64,000 bases of DNA from Paramicrobacterium fandaimingii (GTDB taxonomy: Bacteria; Actinomycetota; Actinomycetes; Actinomycetales; Microbacteriaceae), in contig NZ_CP061170.1 in the NCBI RefSeq assembly GCF_011751745.2, forward strand, positions 3,558,164 to 3,622,163, written 5' to 3'. A program made the position numbers and the translations under genes. Position 1 is the stretch's first letter. Each line of letters opens with the position of its first letter. Positions 34,467-41,516 of the stretch are shown in pieces. Under the pieces are notes generated by a model that was not told where the DNA came from, did no database searches, and worked only from the letters and a program-made list of their open reading frames with translations.

Positions 34467-35450
34467 TCAGACCATACGGATGCTGTTCTGAAGACGCGTG
34501 CGCACCTCAAACATGTCAGTTCCCGCAGGCCTCGCTGCGTCAGGAACACCGACACGCAGAAAGTGCCCGACAACCGAACGCTGCACGGCAAACGACGCGA
34601 TGCCGCGTGTGCGACCCAGCGCCGTTATCGCGTCGTCGAGGGTGTCGTCCGGAAGCACGATCACCAGCGCGGTGAACGACACGCGTGCCGCCCGCGCAAC
34701 CGCCTTCGCCCTGGTGGCGAGCGCGTGCACGGGCTTCTCGCCTTTTGCCAAGCCCTCGCTGATGAGGTCACCGCGCCGCACTTTCGCTGGCGCTCCCCAG
34801 TCCTCCGACTGCACGGCGAACAGGCCACTCGGGCCCAGCACGACGTGGTCGATCTTGCGGGTGTCGCTCGCGGCAGCATCCGCATCGACGACCCACTTGT
34901 CGCTTCCTCGGTCTGTCGCGACCCCGTGCCACACGGTGTATCCCATGCCAAGCTCACCGAGCGCGCGCGCTGTCGCCTCTTCGGCGAGGGCGTCGGCGAG
35001 CGCATGCCTGATCTCGCTCGGTGCCCGGCGAATCAGCGCTTCGTCATAGATGTCAACGGGCTCCGTGCCGCGACCAACCCACTCACGCATCAGCGTGGTG
35101 AAGCGATCACGTGCTCGCCCACCCGGATGCCCGTACATGCGCGCCTTCGGCCGAGAATCGCGCTGCGTCGACTGCGTGCGCCCCGTGCTCCACACGTGGT
35201 CTGCGTCGTCAGTGTCGGCGGCTGATGCCGGGCGGGCGGACGAGCGCTTGTCGTACTCTGCCCGTGCTTCAGGCGTTCCCACGCGCTCCCACGCGAGCTG
35301 CACGGCGTTGAAACGCGCGGCGCTTCCTCCGAGATCGGGGTGGGTCTGCCGTGCTTGGCGCCGATAGGCGCGCCGCAGCTCCGCATCACTCGCTGAGCGG
35401 TCAACACCGAGCACGTCATACGCGCTCTCGTCGAGGGGGCTTTCAGTCAT
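34467..35450 (-). CDS. J-domain protein with a C-terminal NERD-like domain
   Basis: 327 residues. Residues 8-75 are a DnaJ domain (YDVLGVDRSASDAELRRAY, with the essential HPD in RQTHPDLGG), so it can stimulate a DnaK-type chaperone. After a low-complexity linker, residues 150-260 resemble a nuclease-related (NERD) fold: VWHGVATDRGSDKWVVDADA, KIDHVVLGPSGLFAVQSEDW, and a following lysine-rich stretch. There is no zinc-finger or substrate domain of classical DnaJ. The gene lies next to hsp20 and on the same strand (127 bp apart). The NERD call is made by pattern only. Confidence 0.75.
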   Translation of the reverse strand: MTESPLDESAYDVLGVDRSASDAELRRAYRRQARQTHPDLGGSAARFNAVQLAWERVGTPEARAEYDKRSSARPASAADTDDADHVWSTGRTQSTQRDSRPKARMYGHPGGRARDRFTTLMREWVGRGTEPVDIYDEALIRRAPSEIRHALADALAEEATARALGELGMGYTVWHGVATDRGSDKWVVDADAAASDTRKIDHVVLGPSGLFAVQSEDWGAPAKVRRGDLISEGLAKGEKPVHALATRAKAVARAARVSFTALVIVLPDDTLDDAITALGRTRGIASFAVQRSVVGHFLRVGVPDAARPAGTDMFEVRTRLQNSIRMV

Positions 35451-35529
35451 GAAGAGCTTTCAGATTGGGGACGACCAAAGACACTATCGCGAGAGGCTGT
35501 GTCGGCCATGAGTTTGGTCGCACAGCAAC

Positions 35530-35566
35530 GACGCGGCCGTCGACCAATCGGTCGGCGGCCGCGTCG
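35530..35566 (-). terminator. Long hairpin behind hsp20
   Basis: CGACGCGGCCGTCGACC pairs with GGTCGGCGGCCGCGTCG, a 17-bp stem with one wobble pair and a 3-nt loop, 11 bp beyond the hsp20 stop on the minus strand. No T-run follows, so termination would depend on stem stability; it also separates hsp20 from the J-domain gene. Confidence 0.6.
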
Positions 35567-35577
35567 CATTCCTTCGC

Positions 35578-36018
35578 TTACGCCGCGGCGACGTCGTCGA
35601 ACTCTGGTGCCGGTTCGGCACTCGCCGAGTTCACGACGATCTTGCGGGGCTTCGCGCGCTCACTCACGGGGATCATGATGCTCAGCACGCCGTTGTCGTA
35701 GCTCGCGCTGATCTTCTCGGTGTCGACACCCTGTCCGAGGCTCAGCTGGCGCAGATACGACGCAGGTCCCCGCTCGCGGGTGATCCACCTCACACCGTCG
35801 CCGCCTGACACCGGGCGCTGCGCGCGAATGGTCAGAAGCTGGCCGTCCACGTCGATGTCGACCGATCCCGGGTCAATCCCGGGCACGTCGGCGTTGAGCA
35901 CATACGTGTCGCTGTCGCGATACAGATCCATCGGCATCTTTCGCGGCCCAGCGGGCGAGTCGGCGAATGCGCTGGCAAACGAGGCGAACTCGCGGAATGG
36001 GTCAAATGTTGCAGTCAT
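35578..36018 (-). CDS. hsp20: Hsp20/alpha-crystallin small heat shock protein
   Basis: 146 residues. An N-terminal arm (FDPFREFASFASAFA) is followed by the alpha-crystallin domain from about residue 40 (MDLYRDSDTYVLNADVPGI, then SYLRQLSLGQGVDTEKISAS and NGVLSIMIPVSERAKPRKI with the I-x-I-like motif). These ATP-independent holdases keep unfolded proteins soluble. GGAGG lies 8 nt before ATG 36018. A HAIR element directly upstream shows control by the HspR repressor. Confidence 0.93.
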   Translation of the reverse strand: MTATFDPFREFASFASAFADSPAGPRKMPMDLYRDSDTYVLNADVPGIDPGSVDIDVDGQLLTIRAQRPVSGGDGVRWITRERGPASYLRQLSLGQGVDTEKISASYDNGVLSIMIPVSERAKPRKIVVNSASAEPAPEFDDVAAA

Positions 36019-36034
36019 TAGGTAACCTCCAAAA

Positions 36035-36055
36035 CTTGAGTGTGTATTACTCAAC
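36035..36055. promoter_or_regulatory. HAIR element (HspR operator)
   Basis: CTTGAGT (36035-36041), seven nucleotides, ACTCAAC (36049-36055). The HspR-associated inverted repeat consensus is CTTGAGT-N7-ACTCAAG, so only the last base differs. It lies 17 bp upstream of the hsp20 start codon, overlapping the probable promoter or leader. Confidence 0.8.
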
Positions 36056-36155
36056 GGCAACGGAGATGAGCACGCACCTATTCCGTGTGCTCACTTTTCT
36101 GCCTCGCTGACAGCGAACATGCGCTCGGGCATGCACAGTCTTCGGCGACTCGCAC

Positions 36156-36644
36156 CTACATGGGCCCCGTCGTCATGCCGAAGCGACGATCGGGGTCAAG
36201 ACGGTCGAGCACCTTCGCCATAATGCGCCTCATGTCGGCGACGTCACGCTCGTCTAGGGCGTCAATCACGCTCTGGCGCACGGTGTCGACGTGACCGGGA
36301 GCCGTCTCGAGCACCTTCTGCCACCCGTCGTCTGTGAGCTGGGCGTTGATCGCGCGGCGGTCGTCGACGTCGGGGACTCGCCTGACATAGCCTCGCCGCT
36401 CAAGGCGCGAGACGACATGGGACAGGCGGGGGAGCGTCGCGTTTGTGCGCGAGGCGAGTCGGGTCATGCGCAAAGACCGGCCTTCTGCCTCAGAGAGCAT
36501 GGCCAGAGTGAAGTATTCGAAGTGCGTCAGATCGGCGTCGTGTTGAAGCTGAGTATCGAGAGCGCCGGGCAACAGCTCAACAACCGCGACGAGTCGAGTC
36601 CACGCCGCAAGCTGCTCAGGCGAGAGCCAGTGAGGTTCTGTCAT
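36156..36644 (-). CDS. MarR-family regulator
   Basis: 162 residues with the MarR winged helix (LTHFEYFTLAMLSEAEGRSL, then LASRTNATLPRLSHVVSRLERRGYVRR and the wing DVDDRRAINAQLTDDGW). It is probably an autorepressor responding to a phenolic or oxidant ligand. Two palindromic sites spaced 31 bp apart (36664-36675 and 36695-36706) precede it, and the next gene in the opposite direction encodes the Stealth protein, so both could be under its control. Confidence 0.88.
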   Translation of the reverse strand: MTEPHWLSPEQLAAWTRLVAVVELLPGALDTQLQHDADLTHFEYFTLAMLSEAEGRSLRMTRLASRTNATLPRLSHVVSRLERRGYVRRVPDVDDRRAINAQLTDDGWQKVLETAPGHVDTVRQSVIDALDERDVADMRRIMAKVLDRLDPDRRFGMTTGPM

Positions 36645-36663
36645 ACCCCCATTCTACCTTTAG

Positions 36664-36706
36664 TTGATGCGACAAGTAGTTCGTGCTCCATTCCTTGTAG
36701 CAACAA
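36664..36706. promoter_or_regulatory. Tandem MarR-type operators
   Basis: TTGATGCGACAA (36664-36675) and TTGTAGCAACAA (36695-36706) are two related 12-bp imperfect palindromes. Their starts are 31 bp apart, about three helical turns, so two dimers could bind on the same face of the DNA. They lie 20-62 bp before the marR start. Confidence 0.6.
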
Positions 36707-36746
36707 CTACGGGAACACGCGGTTCCCTCGAGTCGCTCGGTTTCCT

Positions 36747-36781
36747 CCAGCTCACTCTCGCCGCTGGTGAGAGTGAGCTGG
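36747..36781. repeat. Perfect 13-bp hairpin in the marR-Stealth spacer
   Basis: CCAGCTCACTCTC (36747-36759) and GAGAGTGAGCTGG (36769-36781) around a 9-nt loop. It lies between two divergent genes, where a terminator is not expected. Confidence 0.6.
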
Positions 36782-36835
36782 ACAACCGGATTCGCCATGG
36801 GGAAGTCGATGCGGTAACTCTATTGACTGGTTATT

Positions 36836-36864
36836 ATGCCCGAGATTCATCCGATCTCGGGCAT
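36836..36864. repeat. Perfect 11-bp hairpin upstream of the Stealth gene
   Basis: ATGCCCGAGAT (36836-36846) and ATCTCGGGCAT (36854-36864) around a 7-nt loop, 49 bp before the TTG start of the Stealth gene. It may be in the leader RNA or be an operator. Confidence 0.6.
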
Positions 36865-36913
36865 CGTCGCGTGTGGGCAGTGGACGTAGACTAGCGAATG
36901 AAAAGGGGGCCTA

Positions 36914-38623
36914 TTGGGAGAATCAGACGACACCCGGTTTGACCGGGATTCGGATACAGCGTTCCGGTCGCGCGAGCACGCGAGCGACTCCGCAGATCCG
37001 ACAGCCCCTGAGCCCGTCCACGATGCGCCGCGCTTCTCGATAGACGAGCCTGTCATTCGAGTTGACGACCGAAAGCGTTTTGATCGTGACGACGTCGTCC
37101 ACCGCAAAGGCTATTACTCGCTCTCGACGGGAACGTTCACTCCTCGCGATGCGATGATCTCGGATCTCATCGCCATTGCAGAAGCACTGGAGCAGGCGGA
37201 GATCGACTACCTCCTGGTGCGCGGAGAAGACGACCAGGAGACCATCGCCGTTGATCGACGCGACCGCCGCGCAGTTGAAGCGACCTTCGCCGGTGCCTTC
37301 GCCAATGAGCCGTTCTACGCGCTCACCCTGCCGAAGAAGCACAACCACGACGTTTCAGCCGCGCCCTTCTACACGGTCGACAAGGATGCTCGGGCCCTTC
37401 TCATCGCCGACGGAGCACTCTCGACGGATCCGAAGGCCAAGGTGCTCCGACTCTTTCGGCCACGCGTCGAACCGATCGGGCGACTCCGTTATGGGCCGAA
37501 GTCAGCCCCGCAGCTGGAGTTCTGGAGTTTCGGAGAGCAGACGATCGTCGCGCCGACTCCGAACGCGCTCACACGTCAGCAGCTTGACCGCTCGGAAGCC
37601 GTTATCGCGACAGTCACGCGCTTCGGCAGGGAATGGCCGACTCTCGAGAACATGTTCGCAGAACTCGCGAGTGACGTCGGGTTCGACATCGACATTGTCT
37701 TCTCGTGGGTCGACGGGTCAAGCGCCGATTACCAAAAAGCGCGCGCAGAGCAGATGGAGGGCGTTGTCGTGGGGGAGGGCGACGACTCCGTCGCCCGTTT
37801 TCGCCAGATTGACGAACTCAAGTATGCCCTCAGGAGCATCTACCTCTTTGCGCCCTGGGTCCGACGCATCTTCATCGCCTCCGACTCCCCGCCACCAGCC
37901 TGGCTCAAGCACCACCCCAAGGTCACCTTCGTTCCGGCCGAGAAGCACTTTGCCGACCCGAGCGTGCTTCCGACACACAACTCTCACGCCGTCGAAAGCC
38001 AGCTTCAGCACATTCCCGGTCTCGCGGAGCACTTTTTATATTCCAATGACGACATGTTCTTCGGACGCACTGTAAGCCCCGATCTCTTCTTCTCACCAGG
38101 TGGTGTCACCAAGTTTGTCGAAGCACGCACGCGTATCGGACTCGGAGACACCGATCCCGGGCGCAGCGGCCACGAGAATGCCGCCCGTGTGAATCGTGAA
38201 GTCTTGCGCGCGCGATTTGGGAAGGTGACGACGCGGCATCTCGAGCATTGTGCCGCACCGCTGCGTGTGAGCGTTCTCTCCGAGATGGAGCGAGAGTTCC
38301 CGGACGAATTCCGTCGTACCGCTGCCGCGCGGTTTCGCTCCGCCACCGACATCTCCGTGACCAACTCGTTCTATCACTACTACGCACTCATGACCGGGCG
38401 TGCTGTCGAGCAGCGGCAAGCGAAGGTGAAGTACATCGAAACGACGCTGAAGAGCGCCGTCCCCGCCTTGGAACGCCTTCTGCGCAAACGGGATCAAGAC
38501 ATGTTCTGCCTCAATGACGGTTCACACCCTGAGCTGAGTGACGCCGAGCGAACTCGGGCAGTGCTCAACTTTCTCAACCGGTACTTCCCATTCCCCGCAC
38601 CGTGGGAGAAGGAAGAACTCTAG
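36914..38623 (+). CDS. Stealth family sugar-phosphate transferase
   Basis: 569 residues. The Stealth conserved regions appear in order: CR1 DIDIVFSWVDGSSADY (about residue 258), CR2 ELKYALRSIYLFAPWVRRIF with IASDSPPPAWL, CR3 HFLYSNDDMFFGRTVSPDLFF, and a C-terminal CR4-like YFPFPAPWE. Family members transfer hexose-1-phosphate in making phosphodiester-linked capsular or exopolysaccharides. The first 250 residues are an extra region: acidic start, then EIDYLLVRGEDDQETIAVD and two more folded blocks, as in mycobacterial CpsY-like proteins. No signal peptide. Start TTG 36914 has AAGGGGG 5 nt ahead. It is alone, with no capsule genes beside it, and is divergent from marR. Confidence 0.88.
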   Translation: MGESDDTRFDRDSDTAFRSREHASDSADPTAPEPVHDAPRFSIDEPVIRVDDRKRFDRDDVVHRKGYYSLSTGTFTPRDAMISDLIAIAEALEQAEIDYLLVRGEDDQETIAVDRRDRRAVEATFAGAFANEPFYALTLPKKHNHDVSAAPFYTVDKDARALLIADGALSTDPKAKVLRLFRPRVEPIGRLRYGPKSAPQLEFWSFGEQTIVAPTPNALTRQQLDRSEAVIATVTRFGREWPTLENMFAELASDVGFDIDIVFSWVDGSSADYQKARAEQMEGVVVGEGDDSVARFRQIDELKYALRSIYLFAPWVRRIFIASDSPPPAWLKHHPKVTFVPAEKHFADPSVLPTHNSHAVESQLQHIPGLAEHFLYSNDDMFFGRTVSPDLFFSPGGVTKFVEARTRIGLGDTDPGRSGHENAARVNREVLRARFGKVTTRHLEHCAAPLRVSVLSEMEREFPDEFRRTAAARFRSATDISVTNSFYHYYALMTGRAVEQRQAKVKYIETTLKSAVPALERLLRKRDQDMFCLNDGSHPELSDAERTRAVLNFLNRYFPFPAPWEKEEL

Positions 38624-38840
38624 TCAGCCGGCACATGACGTCGACAGCCGCCAGAACCTCTCTCTCGCGCGTGGCAATGGATTCACGACCGGAACGTCGT
38701 CAATCTGCATCACCCGGAGCCTTCTGCAGTACGCGCCGGCGTGTGCCCCACAGGAACATCTTCAACACAACCGTTCCCTTCCAGGGCTCAGCAGTGCCCG
38801 TGGCATTGCTTCTTCGTCCACAGGCAGAAACTTTGGTGAG

Positions 38841-38849
38841 TTATCCACA
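38841..38849 (+). other. DnaA-box sequence upstream of the DUF222-HNH gene
   Basis: TTATCCACA, a perfect DnaA box, 62 bp before the DUF222-HNH start and about 25 kb from the origin. A single box may be chance; it is recorded because it lies in a 288-bp intergenic gap (38624-38911) in which I see nothing else. Confidence 0.45.
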
Positions 38850-38911
38850 ATGGGTGGTTGACCGGGTGTTCTGTCGGTGGGAGTGTCGGTGGGTCCTGCG
38901 ATACTTTGGTC

Positions 38912-40366
38912 ATGCACGAAGCAGTCGCAGCACCTGGTTTCGAACCCAATGAGGGTCCGGATGCTGTCGCTGTGCGTGCCGCGGAGAAGACTCTGGCCGA
39001 TGCTGCAGAACTGGCCTCGATCGACCCGACATCACTTTCCGCCGATACCCTGTTGACCTATACGGGCCTTCTCAGCAACATCTCCCGCATCATCGAGGGC
39101 CAGCAAGTCGGCAACGTGGGCGACATTGCTCGCCGGTCTGACACGGATGCCGGGTTTGATGGTCTCGCTGCCCGTCACGGGGCGAAGAGCCCCACAGCAT
39201 TGTTTGAGGTGATCACGGGGGCGAAGAACTCCACAGCGTATCGGTTCGCGACAGTCGCGAAACACACAACACCGAGAGTCTCAGACACCGGGCTGCCTCT
39301 CGACCCGGTGTTCGCTCAGACCGCGGACGCGCTCGCCCAAGGCACGATTGGTCTTGATGTTGCCGAGTCGATCACCAGCACGTTGGCACCTGTCCTGCCC
39401 CGGGTTTCCCCCGAGCAGATCGACTGGGCCGAGAAAACGCTGATCGGTAATGCGACGGGTGCGTTCGGTGAAGTGCCGTTCACGGCGGATGCTGTGCGGC
39501 AGCAGGCCCGCGTGTTTCGTGTTGCTCTGGACCCTGACGGTGTCGAACCCACAGCAGAAGAGCTCCATGAGGCACGCAAACTGGTCTTCAAACACCAAGA
39601 CGACGGATCGATGAAGATCACCGGGGTGCTCTCACCGGAACAGGCAGCGCAGGTGACACCCGTATTTGACGCGTGCATGTCAAAGCGCACGAGCCCAACG
39701 TTTATGCATGCTGAGGAGCTCGCCGCGACCAAGCAAGCACCCGAAGAACGCTCAAAGCAGCAGGAACGCGCAGACGTGTTCACGTCGATCATCGCCGGTG
39801 TCGGCAAACAACACTCCACACCGAAACTGCACGGGCGTGGCCCAACAGTGATGATCACGGTGAAGAACGAGGACCTCGACGCCGGTACCGGTGCAGCCTG
39901 GTCACCAGGAACACCAGCACCACTACCGATGAGCTTTGTGGCACAGATGCAATGCGATGGCGACACCCGCCAGGTACACATCGACGAACACGGCGACGTG
40001 TTGAACCTCGGGAACGCCAGACGGTTCTTCACCGCGAAGCAGCGCTTGGCGTTGATCGCCCGTGATGGGAACACCTGTGTTGTCGAGGACTGCAACGTGG
40101 CCGCCTGGCTGTGTGAAGCCCACCACATACACAGATACGAAGATGGCGGTCCCACCGACCTCGACAACGGTGTTTTGGCGTGTTGGTATCATCATCGGCT
40201 CCTCGACCACGACGACTGGACCATCACCCGCGACGAAAACGGCCGCCCCAGACTGACCCCACCAGACTGGTACGTGAACCGACGGTATCTGGGGCAGCGA
40301 CGCGCTCCCGGAGACGACGACAGTGACCCGCCAGACGATCATCGAGATACCGGGCCGCGCACCTGA
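38912..40366 (+). CDS. DUF222 domain protein with C-terminal HNH endonuclease
   Basis: 484 residues. The N-terminal and middle part is the DUF222 domain typical of actinobacterial 13E12-repeat proteins (TLADAAELASIDPTSL, then AIs replaced by QGTIGLDVAESITSTL and SMKITGVLSPEQAAQV). Residues about 385-440 are an HNH motif with zinc-type cysteines: CVVEDCN, CEAHHIHRYEDGG, then DNGVLACWYHHRLLDH. The His of HNH is intact, so nuclease activity is possible. Several copies are usual in this family of bacteria and their role is unknown; I see only this one here. ATG 38912 is chosen; an upstream GTG/ATG region adds a Gly/Cys-rich tail with no homology. Confidence 0.88.
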   Translation: MHEAVAAPGFEPNEGPDAVAVRAAEKTLADAAELASIDPTSLSADTLLTYTGLLSNISRIIEGQQVGNVGDIARRSDTDAGFDGLAARHGAKSPTALFEVITGAKNSTAYRFATVAKHTTPRVSDTGLPLDPVFAQTADALAQGTIGLDVAESITSTLAPVLPRVSPEQIDWAEKTLIGNATGAFGEVPFTADAVRQQARVFRVALDPDGVEPTAEELHEARKLVFKHQDDGSMKITGVLSPEQAAQVTPVFDACMSKRTSPTFMHAEELAATKQAPEERSKQQERADVFTSIIAGVGKQHSTPKLHGRGPTVMITVKNEDLDAGTGAAWSPGTPAPLPMSFVAQMQCDGDTRQVHIDEHGDVLNLGNARRFFTAKQRLALIARDGNTCVVEDCNVAAWLCEAHHIHRYEDGGPTDLDNGVLACWYHHRLLDHDDWTITRDENGRPRLTPPDWYVNRRYLGQRRAPGDDDSDPPDDHRDTGPRT

Positions 40367-40499
40367 CGTACGCGGCGGCCCCGACACACCCAACGCACGA
40401 GCCAAACAGCTCGCAGCGCTACGAGGTGTGCCCGGCGGACAACCCGAACCGCAACGCTCTCTGGCGCACGCTTAACTTACCGGCAGCGAGACACTCTCC

Positions 40500-41432
40500 C
40501 TAGCCAACCGATGCAGGAATCCGTCGCGCCGCCGCCTCGGCGGCCTGCGTACGCGAAAGCGGAATCTCGATACCGTCTGAATCCAGACGCCTCGCGGTCT
40601 CATCGGCATCGACATAGTCAAGCGCCCGATACTGACCAAGCGGCACAACCGAGTGCAACACGGTGCTCTCATAGACATGAACGAGGTTGAACGCTCGCGC
40701 ACCATCGTGCCCGCGCGTTCCGCCCACCGGCACATTGAGATCTTGCGTATAGCAGCTCGCCGAGGCCACAGACACGGGAATGCCCTCGAACGTCGCCATC
40801 GAGGAATAGTGAAGATGTCCCGCAATGATGCTGCGCACATCCGATCCCCGCAAAACGTCAGCCAACGTGTTCTGATCCCGAAGCTCCACGCTGACGGCAA
40901 GATCGAGCACGCTCGGAATCGGCGGATGATGCATGGCGAGAATTGTTCCATGCGGTGCCGGCACCGCGAGCTGCTCACGCAGCCAGACGAGCTGCTCCTC
41001 GGTCAGATCACCGTAGTGCTCGCCGGGGACACTTGTGTCAATGGTGATCACCCGGAGGCCATTGAGGTCGTAGACCCGATTGACAGGTCGCATGCTCGGT
41101 GGCTCGCGGAGCAATTCGACACGCAACGCCGCTCGGTTGTCATGGTTGCCCATGGCCCAGATCACACGGGCGCCGAGTCTCTCGGCCGCGGGCTCGACGA
41201 TGTTGCGAAGCAGATCGTATGCCTCTGGTTCGCCCTTGTCTGCGAGGTCGCCCGTAAAGACGATCGCATCTGGCCGACCCTCAGAGGCCTCGACCTCGTC
41301 AAACAGCTCGCGCAACTGCGCCGCTGGATCGACAACATCGTAGAGTCGGCGGCCCCCACCGAGAAGGTGAGTGTCACTGATGTGCAGAAGAAAGTGGTCC
41401 GGCCTCGGGTATTCGGCCGTTCGTGGAGTCAC
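40500..41432 (-). CDS. Calcineurin-like metallophosphodiesterase, CpdA-like
   Basis: 310 residues with all five metallophosphoesterase motifs: [49 protein letters not shown] and [10 protein letters not shown]. This set is that of class III cyclic-nucleotide phosphodiesterases (CpdA, mycobacterial Rv0805), which hydrolyse cAMP and other phosphodiesters with two metal ions. The [17 protein letters not shown] segment is the usual N-terminal substrate part. The gene is followed at 41517 by the large LuxR-type regulator on the same strand (upstream), 84 bp apart. Substrate not proven. Confidence 0.9.
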   Translation of the reverse strand: MTPRTAEYPRPDHFLLHISDTHLLGGGRRLYDVVDPAAQLRELFDEVEASEGRPDAIVFTGDLADKGEPEAYDLLRNIVEPAAERLGARVIWAMGNHDNRAALRVELLREPPSMRPVNRVYDLNGLRVITIDTSVPGEHYGDLTEEQLVWLREQLAVPAPHGTILAMHHPPIPSVLDLAVSVELRDQNTLADVLRGSDVRSIIAGHLHYSSMATFEGIPVSVASASCYTQDLNVPVGGTRGHDGARAFNLVHVYESTVLHSVVPLGQYRALDYVDADETARRLDSDGIEIPLSRTQAAEAAARRIPASVG

Positions 41433-41516
41433 GACGCATCCATTCGCTGGCTTCTTCGGATACCCATATCACAGCACATCTCTCCGAACAGACGGTGAAT
41501 GGAAGACGGCGCGCCG

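Noticed and set aside
38858..38911. Longer start of the DUF222-HNH protein and a TTGACC as -35 box
   Set aside because: The extra 18 residues are Gly/Cys-rich and unlike the family; the distance from TTGACC to the possible -10 at 38900 is 36 bp, too long.
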